Assembly (NCBI GenBank): GCA_922989275.2
Contig: OV277872.1
Coordinates: 28,040,119 to 28,104,118, forward strand
Length of the DNA stretch: 64,000 bases
Direction: 5' to 3'
Source of the DNA: Gari tellinella
Taxonomy: Eukaryota > Mollusca > Bivalvia > Cardiida > Psammobiidae
The stretch's first letter is position 1. Each line of letters starts with the position of its first letter. The notes beneath the pieces were generated by a model. The model worked only from the letters and a program-made list of their open reading frames with translations. It made no database searches and was not told the origin of the DNA. The position numbers were made by a program, and so were the translations under genes. Below, piece by piece: positions 47,101 through 57,045 of the stretch.

Positions 47101-50100
47101 CAAACATTGGTAAACAAAACAACAACACAAAATAGCCACCAAAACGCTAAATTTTCGTTTTTCTATGCAGTTTTTCTTGAATTAAATACACCTAATACAT
47201 TTTCCTCTCAACCACATGGCTGATAAGAACCAACTGTACAAGACTATGTTTTGGTCAATCTTTTTAAAAATGATTTCATGCAGACTTTTTGTTGTCATGG
47301 CAACAAAAGTGAAAAATCAGGTTTTTCGTTATTATATCCAGTTATTCTTGGATTAAAATTAATGCTCTTAATACATATGCTTTTCCTTAACCTCCAGGTT
47401 TATTAAAATAAAACTTTACAAGAAGGTTCATGGGGTATATCTCCTTTAAAAAAAATTAGTTGCCATGGCAACCAAGGTAATGAAAAAAAGAACCTAAAAA
47501 CCAAAAATTACTTTTCTTGTACACCCCCCTCCCCCCGCATCTCCACACATACACACAATTCCAAAAGCTTAGAAAATTGATGGATACTTACTATTACCTA
47601 GTACTACTGTACTGTACAATTTTGTCGTCTGCAACTATTCTGAGTTTCTCTGTTATTATTTTTATGAACTTTCTTCCAGAAAATATTAGAGTCATACAGT
47701 TTGGATCCTGGCGTCTCATCTCGATCCAAACTGTTTGCAAGCCAGGAACTTTCATAATTAAAATACAACAAAAAAAGGGATGATTTACCTTTTTTTAAAA
47801 ATTAAAATAGGCTTGATGGAGTGTAAAACTGCTCAGTTTAGAACAAAAATTAACAACAACAACAATAAAACTACAGCTGTGGCTTATCAATGGTATTTGA
47901 TCAAGCAAGTCATTTATTTATCAAAATGTATGAATTTATAGTTATATAAATATTAAATTGTATAAAACTTGACTATCGCCATTCGGCTCCAAAGCAGAAC
48001 ACTTTACTTTTAACCTGCTTTAAGTGGTCACCTGTCTGCAAAACTAGAAACTGGTTATGGTGAAAATTATGGGTCAATGCAGTCAGTGAATGAAGGGTTC
48101 GCTTTACACTGATAATTTGGTACATCATTTTGTGCGAAAAAAAATCAGGGCAACCAAAAAAAAATTCTGGTTGCCCTGAGGGCAACCATCTTTTAATAAA
48201 ATTTGTCGTGCCCTGCTAGTAGACCTCTATCAAGTTTATACCTGGATCTAAATTTTAGGGGTTAAACAATACACTTAAAACGGTATTTCAATATGTTACA
48301 AAATTAATAAATTGGCCCGAACCAGAGTCAACAGTTTTGCATAGACTTATCCTCTATAGGAAAAGAAATATTGTCAAAAAACCACAAAGCACAAGCTTAT
48401 ATATTAGCATAACACAGTAGACCTTTATCTTCTTTGTTTAAATCATCGTCTAGGCTGATGGTTTGCCCCTGCCATCACAACCGTTCAGTGTTTATAAAAA
48501 AATAGTACAACGCAGAGCTTAGACATTTTGTGTATAGTACGGCCTAGGAGACATCTATCAATCTTTTTCAAAAGCATATCTCCGTTATAAAGTTACTTTT
48601 GTCCATGTAAGAACCTCGTGTCAAAAATCACTGGGCCCAAAGCTTTGATATCTAGTGTAAATCATCACCAAGTACAGTACTCCCTCTCTACAACTACCCT
48701 CATTACAATTATACCCTCTTTACAGCAATGCTTGCCACAGTTGCATAAACAAATAAATACGAAATACTCAAGCAGGAAACGTAACACAAACAATACACCC
48801 ACCTCTCAAGCAGAACACACACACACAGTCATACCACAACAAACACACACACGCAGTACCATTCCTTCATCTACACACTAAATAGAAAACAACACGCAAG
48901 ACAAACATAAAGCAAAGTGAATATAGGAGCCCGCCTTGGTACGGTCAGTAGCAATCAATAATTAACTATAAATTAATTAATTATTAGCAACCACTGGGGG
49001 GTTAAACCTGGGTTTAGGGGCACCCAACCTCACACGTATCTCCTATATTCACCTATAAAGACAAACAGTGTACATAAAATATAAACCCTGTTCCACAACC
49101 TCACATTCAAAAGGACCGCCAGCACAGTAAGTAAATACATGTAAAACATTTAGCAAAAATGCTATGACAAGATCATTAGTAACATGGGAAAGAATTAAAC
49201 ATTCAAGCCCGTGTTAAAAATAACCCACTATGGCAACGGTCAAATTGTACTCAAGCGACTAGTCTGTAGTTACGAGTAACTGTAAGACATGGAAGGGTCC
49301 AGGGTACGACAGAGAGGGAGAGAAAAAACAAAGCACGAAAATCCGACATAACTCTCCCGGTTAAGGACGGCTTTAAAGATACATCATCATGTAGTGCTAA
49401 GCCCTGTCTGTCGTCGCACAACCAAAGAGGAAAGCATAGTTATCAATTGTAGATTGATCGATAACCAAACGTGAAGTGCGCAGCAATATAGTTGGATCAT
49501 AATCTTTTTTGAGGAAAAATCTAATACGTTTCACAAACATTGATTTATTTCAATATACCCCTTCTAAACAACAAACACACTTTTTGACTCCCGATGGGTG
49601 TTGTTGTAGAGAGGGAACACTGTAAAATTCTTCAAAGTTTGTAAAAAGTTTGCCATATTATTAAGTCAAATATTACTAATGAAAAAGTTTTTTTTAATAA
49701 ATTTTCAAAAACATAAGGTGACACATACTAGATTTGTTTTGTAAAGAATAACGTAGTAGACCTCTATCAGGTTTGTCAAAATCGTACCCTCCCAGCGGCT
49801 CTTATGTCATATTCTAATGACACAGCTGAACTATGTAGAGTCAGTATGGGCCTCTTGTTAAAGCATTTTGATCACACAAATAATGCTTGATAGATAATTG
49901 AATAAAATGCACCAGCTTCCAAGAGATGTGTTTCATGAATTTCTGAAATGGAAACTTGTAGCAATTTAACCAACGTGTTGATTTAATCAAGTTGATCTAG
50001 ACAAAAGCCATGGTTTGCTTAACAGAAAGAAGAATGGTGAGAAGGAATTATTTGTATCACAAAGACCATAACTGCCTTAAGAAAGTGAGTTTTATCGTAT

Positions 50101-53100
50101 GGTATTAGATCCACATAGCAAATTACAAGAGAAGTGTGCCGCTTGAATTTTGACAAACAAATCAATATGCAATGTCATGATAATGAGCCCCATGCGGCTC
50201 TTAAAACCTATTCGCAAGAACTGGGACCACTGCATACCTCTTCTATGATCAGAAGAGATTTATTTTTCCAGCTGCAGTTAAGTTTCTGAAATCATTTCCA
50301 ATATTCTCTCGATGTAGGTGAAGTGTTGAACTAGCACTACTGTCTGCCCGATATAAGTTTATAACGTGACGGATTACGGTATCATGACATGTATCTATAA
50401 ACTGATATTATGGTTTTGCTGCACTATACATGTATCTGACTCAAGAAGAAACTATCTCTTTATAGCTGAAAAACTGTTGGTGAGATGATAAACCCAATTC
50501 ACTCATCCAATAATTGTTGATTCTTCAGAAAGCAGACACAATATATCGAAGACGAACTGGTGTCAGAACTTACGTCGTAGATCTATATGATTCAGTATGC
50601 TTGCCATTAAAGAGTATAATTAGCCAGTCATTGAAACAAAGGACTTAGCCATAAAATGACAATGAATTCCTAAATGCAAAGGACAAAGGTAACGCAACGC
50701 ATTTGTTGAGGAAAGCCTTTTGCCATGTAAGGACCGGAATGTCAGATTCTTATACCTTTGTAGAAGAACAAACCACTTATATTTTCATCTCTATTTGGTA
50801 CAGAAAGGATTATGTTCTAGAGACAGCAAACATACCGTATCAAGTGCTGACCGGTCTATCATACAGTGGACTTAGATGAACTATAAGCAATTGTCTTTGC
50901 TGATAGCGCTTGCTAGGATATTCAGCCATTCTATATCAGATTTTGACAGCAGTAACAATGCGTTCACAAATGTAGGCAACAGCTGAACTACTGCCTACAT
51001 TATTATTGATGGGCAAGCCTTTCTGATTGCCATTGTGAAGAAACAGAATTTTTCAATAAACAAATGCTAAAGATTTATCTGATAAAAAGTAAAATATGGA
51101 ACACTCTGACTCGTTAAACAAGACAGTGTCAATCTCGACTGTTTCTCGAGTCCAATTCCTTATAGTCGGTCACAACAAGTGATGCACTGTCATTACATAT
51201 GAAGCGTTCACATTTCCAGACATTAGAGTAGAGTGAATATCAATGGCTTTCCATCTTAATGATACTTACACCAATACCCACACCAATACCCAAGTTGTGT
51301 TTGAAACTGACTTCCTGTAATTACTATACTAACTATATGATTTAACAGTGCAAACTTGTGCGGAATACCGGTATCCCGTATACTGTTCAGTGTCCACATC
51401 ACAATACAAATCCAAGGATAACGACAACTACCACTATGAATAGGAACTGTATATGATATTTTGAATGCAGTATGTCAGTTATAACTAACCAAGAGTAACT
51501 ACAGTAGTTACAAATGTATTCCTTAAAACCATGCGCCAAAACAATGATGCCCATGGTAAACAAATTGAGACCAGATTAGACGCCAGTTTTCACAATCTCC
51601 AAAATATTTGCCACTAAGATTTTAATACAAAGTCAAAACTTTCCAAAAGGAGTTATTTCCAACATTTATTGAACTGCGAAAGCATTTGCTTCCATTTAAA
51701 CAGAAAAGAAAACAGTTTCCTTCTGTAACATATAAGATAATTATTTAAGTAGATCATGATGCATTCTAAATAGCAATTGTACTCAACTTACTTTAAATGC
51801 AAAAATGCTCCTTATCCGCCAATTTCGCTATGGTTATTTTGTACCTATGTACAATGTATAAGTGATTTATACATGTACTGGGCATACAAAAGAACCATGG
51901 GCTTCATTGAACAATAGTTGGGTATCACCCGGGTACCTCTATATACGCTTCTCTCTCTGTGTGATGTCTAATTAGCCCTATTAGCCCAAACTAAGCAAAT
52001 TTTGACAAAATTAAACCAACCTGATTTTAACTTTGGTTACCATGGCAACAAAAAGTCTGCATGAACTCATTTTTAAAGAGATTGACCCAAAACAAAGTTT
52101 GGTTGTAATCAGCCATGTCGTCTAAGAGAGGAAAATGTATTGTATATTTGATCCCAGAAAGACTGCATAGAATAACGAAAATTAGCTTTTTGGTGGCCAT
52201 TTTGTGTTGTTTTTTTTTACCCATGTTTGGCCTTAAACTTCATTGGAGAGGGGACAGGCAACAAACTGAATTCAAATTACTTTAATTATGGTTAAAAGGG
52301 GGTCTGTCATATATCAATAAAATATCTTAGCTTTGGCAATGTGATTTGTTTTATAAGATTTTTTTGATTTTTTTTAAAGATTTCTCTTTTTTTTACTATG
52401 GTTGCCATAGAAACCAGACATATTCATGTTATCAATTTTTTGAAGGATGATCACTCCAGGAACATTCCTGTAAACAGTTGTTTTGATAAACGATAAAGGT
52501 TAGGATAATCAGATGTATTAGGTATAATTGATTCCCAAAAGACCGGATATAAAAGCGAAATATAGCGTTTTAGCGGCGATTTTGTTTTTTACCATATTTG
52601 GGCTTTCAAGGTACCGGAGAGGGTGACAGGCACCCTAAATAGATTCAGCACACTTTATGATAAAAAGGTAGCCTGTCAACTTTTCCCAAAAATGCCTCTA
52701 ACATTTTTTTGAGCATATTTCTGAGAGTTCCGACCAGTCTACGTCTTCTCCACTGTAATATTGAAAAGCACTACTAGATGCAGCTATCGTACTCGTTGTT
52801 TGATAAAGTTAATGACTGTCGTAACACTAAGATATTCACGGAATCCTGTTAGGGCCAACATTTTTGTGTTTTACACTTTTAGTTAAACGCCGTAGAAAGA
52901 TGCGGGATTGCAAGTGTGTAATCTCGCATCTTTTTCGGTACTTTTTGTCATAAAATCCTATAGTATCGTCGACAAAAGATGTGACATTGCAAAGGTGCAA
53001 TCTCGCATTTTTTTCGATGCATTTTTTCCACGAAGCCTAAGGTACTATTTTGTAAATAACATCGAAAACAGTTGCGAAAGTGTACCCTTGCAATCTCGCA

Positions 53101-56100
53101 TCTTTTTTACGCCTTTGAACAACGTCATGAGTAAAAAGCCGAAAAAAGATGCAAGATTGTACCTTTTTTTAGGTTTTTTATTTATTTATTTTTTTTTATT
53201 TTTTTTTACACCAGCTTACTATAGGTTTCATTGACAAAATGCATTTAAAAACGATCCGAGATTGCACCTTTACAATCTCGCATCTTTATTTCGACTTTTT
53301 TAACAACATGAATAAAACGACGAAAAAATATATGAGTTTATCCTTGCTTTCTCGCATCTTTTTTCAACGTCTTTTAAAATAGCAAGAATACTATAGGGTT
53401 TTATGACAAAAAGTACCGAAATAAGATAAGAGATCGCACCCTTGCAATATCGATTTTTTTTCGGCGTTTTACTAAAAATGTAAAACAGAGAAAAGGATGA
53501 CCCTTACAGGATTCCGTAGATATTTGATCAGGGCTCCAGATAAGGGGGGTATTTCAAAAACTAAAATCTTTATTTCTGCTTAAAACCCTATGGTGTCACT
53601 ACTGATTTGAATCGTCTCGAAGAGACGATTCTAATGAGTAGTAACACCATAGGATTTGATGCTAAAATAAGTAGGAAAATGATGGATTTGTGCAGTTTAC
53701 TCCCTCTTATCTGGAGCCCTGATTTGATGCACTTACGAGTTGGAAATATCACGTCGAATCCAAATCTGACGTGCCTAGCTCCTTTAGATTCGTCATTAAA
53801 GTATATCTCTCCACTGTAACATTCGTCACCAAATGGTTCCCTAGAGGAGAGAAAAAGAGACAATTACAGGGGGAAAGTTAAGTGCCGTCTGTTTTACAGT
53901 GCTCCCTCTCTACAACGACACCCTCTGGGAGACACAGATTGAGTGCGTTGTTCGGAAGGAGTCGTTATAGGGAGTAAAAATTAGGACTTGGCTTACATTT
54001 GCAAACAGCTTGAATCCAGATCAGACGCCGCGTAACGCGGCGTCTGATCTGGATTCAAACTGTTTGTCACTCGTCATTATATTTATGCTATCAAAATGTC
54101 CACTTATATGTGACTTTGAGACAGAGCAGTAGACGACAAATTTAAGCAGACGGTATTGCAGGCATTAAAAGGTTGGACATAAATGTCTTGTTTAGGGAAC
54201 TGCGGCTAGTGTCGTTGTAAAGAGGGAGTCGTTGTTGGGAGGACCGTTGTAGGGAGGGAATGTTGTACTTTAAATATATCGTCTGCGAGTAAAATCACAT
54301 TTTGTTTTAGGGTTTTTAATCTAAAGCAAAGTTGAATATGGCTGACAAACTGTTTGCAAATGATAGCAAAGTCGCGCTTAGCATGATGAGGGTTAAAACG
54401 AAACAACACAAATACAAGTTGATCATTCTTCTGCTCAGGACAATCTTCCCAATCAAAGGCCTTAGAATGGTCTCCGACTTATCTAAAAAGCTTGATAACC
54501 ATGAACCCTTGCTTATTAGCATTTGAGCTGTGTCTGAGATTGTTCTCAAGCATTTGATTGTTCAAAATTGAGCCTTCTACTCATTTCTGACCAATCAAAA
54601 GCTTAAGAATAATCTCGAACTTTTTTTCAAACGGGTTTTAACCAGGAGCCCTTTCGTACACTCAGGAGAGGCTTACCATCCGGCCCAATAGTTAAAAAGA
54701 GTTCCGTTTGGCAGTCTGTTCCAAGTGACTACAACTCTCCTCAGAGCTGGTGGGTTATCCCGAGGGTGAAGGGAATACACCTCATATAACGGCGGACCCG
54801 AGTCCCGACCCATCATAATCTGCAATATAGGAAGATACATGTAGGACTAATGTAAAGGTACACTTAAAAATATCAGAATACAAGCAAAAGTTATCGTGCG
54901 ATTTGCGATTCTTACGATTTCTCTCGGAGAGAAACTACTCTGGTCTTAACCCTTATCCTGCGGTGATGTCGTCTGCTTTGAAATTGTCGTGTGCAAAGTT
55001 TGTTAAATTTAGAATTATACATTTTTTAAGTAAATAAACCCAAAGACGAGTGTCAAACAGTTTGGATCCAGATCAGACGCCGCGTTACGCGGCTTCTGGT
55101 CTGGATCTAAACTGTTTGCAAAAATCAATAAAGTCGCGACCAGCAGGCAAAGGGTTAAAGGATCACCGTATGCAATGCACAAACGGTGCGGTGCGCATGC
55201 GTAACATGACATCTTACCGTGTCAAAAAGATCTCTGTATGTGGCCGGTTTCTTCGGGTATACTAATGTGTCATCTTCATACACGAAGTCACGGCATTGGT
55301 CAGCAGATACAGCGAGCAGCAAGGACCAGAGGAACAACAGTCCTGAAAGAGGATGACATGAAATGTTTTTAACCTTGAAAATTTGAATCTTTGAACCCTA
55401 GTCAGGAATATATGCGTCATTTGTAAACAGCCTACCCGTGAGCAGTACACTTGTCCTATGCAAACAGTGTAGATCTTGTTCAGAGGGCTCATTAGCCCTC
55501 TGATCAGGGTCTACACTGTTTGTCATTTTGACAAATATTGTTAAAATCGGCTTTTTAAAGTAAAAATGGACTAGACTAAATTAAAAACTAGAATTGTTCA
55601 TTTGAGGTTGCAGAAAGGAAAGGTTTAAATGGACATTCCCGGACGGCAAGCTCCATTATGGCCTGGTTCATTGTTGACTCTTTCGGGTTAATTTTCACAA
55701 TTAATTTCAAAATAACAAACAGTGCAGGCCCATTATATGGTTCCTTATTGATCGTGAGATTTTACCCCTTCACCGCCATGCTTTCAATATGATTGTCGGC
55801 AATATCGTACGTTTGGCTGACGTTATTTCAAAACGAGGGTCAAACAGTTTGGATACTGATCAGATGCCGTGTAACACGGCGTCTGATCAGGATCCAAACT
55901 GTTTGCAAAGGCGCCTGTTTGTGTCATTGATAGCAAAAGAGTTCGACGAAGCTAAATGCAATCGCACAGTACTAAAATATAGAAATAATTATGGATTTTC
56001 AAAAGTGTAAAAAACAGTAAAACGTCTCTATTAAGACTACAAAAATGGTGTTAATCGGTTGGTGTTAATTAAGAAATGAATTGATTTTTTTCGGTGTTCA

Positions 56101-56761
56101 AGCCAAATGAACGACAGAAAATTATTGGCAACGCGATTCATGGTAAATTTGCCGATAATTTTCTGTCGTTCATTTGGCTTGAACACCGAAAATTTGTTCA
56201 TTTCTTATATTCACATTATTTTTTCTATATATTTGTTATGAAAAATATTCAGACTTTTAGTTTTTAAAGGAGAAATGGTTTTGAAAAGGGGAAAAGTACG
56301 TCGAATATATAAACTTGAAAGAACAGCTTTAACGAAGTTAACTCCGCCCCCTGTAACCAAATAACATAGCTAGATCTATACTGCGTTGATATAGAGAATA
56401 ACCTGTCAGTGGCAATATCCGCCACTGACAGGTTATTCTATTTATCCTGTCACCAAACAGGTTTTAAGAATTTAAAAGGTTTAAATTTGATTTTTATGTA
56501 ACTTTCTGTCCGTTGCAATTTCTTAAAATAGAATGTTCTATAAATAGAACTATAGATCTAACCAAATTATTTTAGCTACCACATTACGGAAAGAAAATAG
56601 TCCTCGCATTGTGTGCTGATATAATCACGAAAAAGAATCATAAAGGATGGAAATTAAAAATCGAATCGGAATATACCTATTCTTAATCGAATTAAACCTA
56701 AAATAGTACATGTCATTTCAGTTAAAAGTTCGCATAACTTACGTGGAATCTCGTTCGGCAT
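41021..56761 (-). CDS. seven-exon gene for a predicted secreted cysteine-containing protein, unrecognised
   Basis: Joining 56743-56761, 55218-55342, 54677-54819, 53737-53840, 45943-46033, 43950-44089 and 41021-41115 gives 717 nt, that is 238 codons plus TGA. All six introns are GT-AG, every donor is GTAAG, and the phases (1,0,2,1,2,1) agree at each junction. The product starts MPNEIPR and continues LLFLWSLLLAVSA, a good signal peptide with cleavage near residue 20. Seven cysteines (23, 103, 142, 152, 160, 188, 209) and a sequon at N86 fit the secretory pathway. No second hydrophobic helix is seen. I do not recognise the family. Direct joins that skip exon 4 or exon 5 run into stop codons, which supports both. 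Exon 1 is the least certain because it has only 19 coding bases and a weak start context (T at -3). Confidence 0.7.
41142..41591. mobile_element. CAGTAAAACCTCTC MITE hosting a CAGTGGAGAA MITE
   Basis: Ends CAGTAAAACCTCTCTATTAA and AATAAAGAGGTTTCACTG. The hairpin ACAGAAACTCCTTTAGGAGC and partner lies at about 41232-41275. The body is split by the element 41294-41539. It lies in intron 6. Confidence 0.75.
41294..41539. mobile_element. CAGTGGAGAA MITE, nested
   Basis: 246 bp, TA-flanked, near-consensus ends, hairpin 41408-41472 with GGGTTACCC. Inserted into the element 41142-41591, hence younger than it. Confidence 0.85.
41640..41885. mobile_element. CAGTGGAGAA MITE, inverted relative to the previous
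   Basis: 246 bp, TA-flanked; the AATAAACGCGTTTACGC arm comes first, so it is opposite in orientation to 41294-41539. Hairpin 41703-41766. Confidence 0.85.
41937..42503. mobile_element. two further CAGTGGAGAA MITEs
   Basis: 41937-42181 is a diverged copy (ends GGAGAAAACGC and CTTCTCCGCCG; hairpin 42050-42118). 42258-42503 is near consensus (CAGTGGAGAAACTGTTATTC; hairpin 42373-42440), though the base pair on its left is TC rather than TA. An (AC)n run follows at 42551-42574. All are in intron 6. Confidence 0.75.
42700..43110. repeat. fold-back palindrome split by a TTAA MITE
   Basis: The flanks (TCTGGATTGATATGAATT..., and ...AAAGGAATTGATTAGTTTA) are the two halves of the palindrome seen whole at 5661-5818. 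Between them lies the MITE 42806-43049, with TTAT on the left and TTAA on the right. Confidence 0.75.
42806..43049 (+). mobile_element. TTAA MITE with AGCAGAATGTGCC hairpin, nested
   Basis: CCCTTTCCCTTATAGAAGCG to TTGGGTAAAGGG then TTAA (43050-43053). Hairpin at about 42935-43005. It sits inside the palindrome 42700-43110. Confidence 0.75.
43311..43809. repeat. composite CAGTGG-ended element
   Basis: Ends CAGTGGAAAATACGTTATTA and AATAACGCAGTATCCACTG, TA-flanked. The interior includes a worn AGCAGAATG-type MITE (43440-43640) and half of the GGCTCCAAACGG hairpin. It lies in intron 6 and ends 140 bp from exon 6. Confidence 0.55.
43950..44089 (-). CDS. exon 6 of the spliced gene
   Basis: Acceptor ATTTTTGTTTGCAG, donor C|GTAAGTATC. 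One base finishes L161, then 46 codons reading EFGRISILTYSPDISN, VPWHLVTADLCKNN and RWKFVLTGV, with one base left for Q208. Only this frame is open. A partial CAGTGGAGAA-family hairpin fragment is upstream at 44230-44340. Confidence 0.75.
45943..46033 (-). CDS. exon 5 of the spliced gene
   Basis: Acceptor GATCTGTTTTTCAG, donor CT|GTAAGTATT. Two bases finish P131, then 29 codons (VYNLGTMTSSCPGKYL, ISWYCEKLVHKVC), with two bases left for L161. The other two frames contain stops. Three cysteines fall here. A MITE end lies 19 bp upstream of the acceptor. Confidence 0.65.
46054..46322. mobile_element. CAGTGCTCCCTC-type MITE beside exon 5
   Basis: Ends CAATGCTCCCTCTTTATAG and AAGGATGGAGAACTG. Its left end is 19 bp from the exon 5 acceptor, so the branch point of intron 4 should fall inside it. 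A truncated CAGTGGAGAA-family piece with hairpin (46402-46465) follows. Confidence 0.6.
46600..52745. repeat. large inverted repeat (arms about 0.7-0.9 kb) in intron 4
   Basis: The left arm, about 46600-47480, is built of consecutive related units (TTAACCATAATTAAAGTG..., ...TACCTAATACAT..., GTTGCCATGGCAAC). The right arm, about 52015-52725, carries the same units in reverse complement. The interior of about 4.5 kb has no frame longer than 60 codons between 48900 and 52000. It could be a degenerate or non-autonomous long-TIR transposon, or two inverted insertions of a satellite-like unit. No transposase or target duplication was recognised. Confidence 0.6.
48675..49622. mobile_element. CAGTGCTCCCTC-ended element with extra internal DNA
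   Basis: Ends CAGTACTCCCTCTCTACAAC and GTAGAGAGGGAACACTG, TA-flanked. It is about 950 bp, longer than its relatives (269-370 bp when not interrupted), because it contains a CA-rich stretch (48780-48900) and a block at 48925-49050 (CCGCCTTGGTACGGTC ... GGGTTAAACCTGG). A diverged form of that block also occurs at about 29820-29900. Confidence 0.55.
52838..53517. mobile_element. hairpin-array element with CGGAATCCTGT ends
   Basis: Ends ACGGAATCCTGTTAGGGCC and GACCCTTACAGGATTCCGT. AGATATTC on the left and AGATATTT on the right look like an 8-bp target duplication with one change. The interior repeats a motif about five times: AAAAGATGCGAGATTGCA, a short spacer, then TGCAATCTCGCATCTTTTT, each copy able to fold. 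Non-coding. A partial copy is at 39850-40202. Confidence 0.7.
53529..53721. mobile_element. hAT-like MITE (CAGGGCTCCAGATAAG), copy 2
   Basis: 193 bp, ends CAGGGCTCCAGATAAGGGGG and CTTATCTGGAGCCCTG. ATTTGAT is repeated directly on both sides (53522-53528 and 53722-53728). Its right end is only 13 bp from the 5' splice site of exon 4. Confidence 0.8.
53737..53840 (-). CDS. exon 4 of the spliced gene
   Basis: Acceptor TTTTTCTCTCCTCTAG, donor C|GTAAGTGCA. One base completes W96, then 34 codons (EPFGDECYSGEIYFNDESK, GARHVRFGFDVIFPT), with one base left for P131. The frame is the only one compatible with both neighbours. Confidence 0.75.
53897..54265. mobile_element. CAGTGCTCCCTC-type MITE with GATCAGACGCCG hairpin, best copy
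   Basis: Ends CAGTGCTCCCTCTCTACAAC and GTAGGGAGGGAATGTTG, TA-flanked. A perfect GATCAGACGCCGCGTAACG hairpin lies at 54000-54068. It is in intron 3, 55 bp upstream of the exon 4 acceptor. Confidence 0.75.
54677..54819 (-). CDS. exon 3 of the spliced gene
   Basis: Acceptor CTTCCTATATTGCAG, donor ATG|GTAAGCCTC. It starts on a codon boundary: IMMGRDSGPPLYEVYSLHP, then ALRRVVVTWN, sequon N86-G-T, ending NYWAG plus two bases for W96. Confidence 0.75.
54950..55154. mobile_element. TTAA MITE with GATCAGACGCCG hairpin in intron 2
   Basis: TTAA 54946-54949 then CCCTTATCCTGCGG; CAGCAGGCAAAGGG then TTAA 55155-55158. Hairpin 55056-55120. Fills half of the 398-bp intron. Confidence 0.8.
55218..55342 (-). 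CDS. exon 2 of the spliced gene (signal peptide core)
   Basis: Acceptor GTCATCCTCTTTCAG, donor ACG|GTAAGATG. Two bases complete R7, followed by LLFLWSLLLAVSA, then DQCRDFVYEDDTLVYPKK and ATYRDLFDT. A hydrophobic core followed by small residues marks a signal peptide. The frame contains no ATG of its own before the core, so an upstream exon is needed. Confidence 0.75.
55389..55630. repeat. CTTTGAACCCTAGTCA repeat, copy 2
   Basis: Collinear with 34938-35175. Contains a well-paired AACAGTGTAGATCTTG / GGGTCTACACTGTT hairpin. Lies in intron 1, 45 bp from exon 2. Confidence 0.6.
55765..56441. repeat. run of hairpins in intron 1
   Basis: A decayed TTAA-type MITE with the GTGTAACAC version of the GATCAGACG hairpin (55840-55907); a CAGTAAAACGTCTC fragment (56012-56060); a 136-bp palindrome at 56071-56206 (AAGAAATGAA...CGGTGTTCAAGCC and complement); and a 45-bp near-perfect hairpin at 56395-56439 (AGAATAACCTGTCAGTGGC and complement). 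Confidence 0.65.
56743..56761 (-). CDS. exon 1 coding part of the spliced gene
   Basis: ATG at 56761 reads MPNEIP plus one base, then C|GTAAGTTAT. The leftover C joins GA of exon 2 to give R7. The start context is poor (T at -3) and TAA directly precedes the ATG, so the 5' UTR is closed in frame. The perfect donor and phase fit argue for it; the short length argues for caution. Confidence 0.5.
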
Positions 56762-56974
56762 TTACCTCCCTTTAATGATTTATGCTGTTTTTTCTTTGTT
56801 TCAACTGATATCGATGATTGTACTGATTAAAATGACGGAAACAACTTCTATCAAAGGCAATTTAATCAAAAGTAACAACAGTTTATCTTTATAAATAAAA
56901 TTATATATATGACCTTTTTATTGGTAAGAATTTTGATATTGAAATAAAAAAAAATGCCCGAGTGTTTTAGCTGA

Positions 56975-57045
56975 CTATGTCAGAATCATATTCCAGTGGT
57001 TACGGACACAGGGACTACCGATTCGAGTCCCCGCTTCACAAAATA
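56975..57045 (+). repeat. tRNA-like SINE head or tRNA pseudogene
   Basis: GATTCGAGTCC (57020-57030) is a perfect B box, with a poor A box (TTCCAGTGGTTACGG) about 30 bp upstream. An acceptor stem is not convincing. From 57050 to 57650 there is a C homopolymer (57088) and otherwise nothing recognisable. Confidence 0.4.

Noticed and set aside
50561..50680. Additional exon in intron 4 with a good GTAAGT donor on the minus strand (CTACGAC|GTAAGT)
   Set aside because: All three frames upstream of the donor contain stops before any plausible acceptor.
51780..51900. Another candidate exon next to ACTTAC at 51789
   Set aside because: No polypyrimidine-AG at a suitable distance, and the frames are closed.
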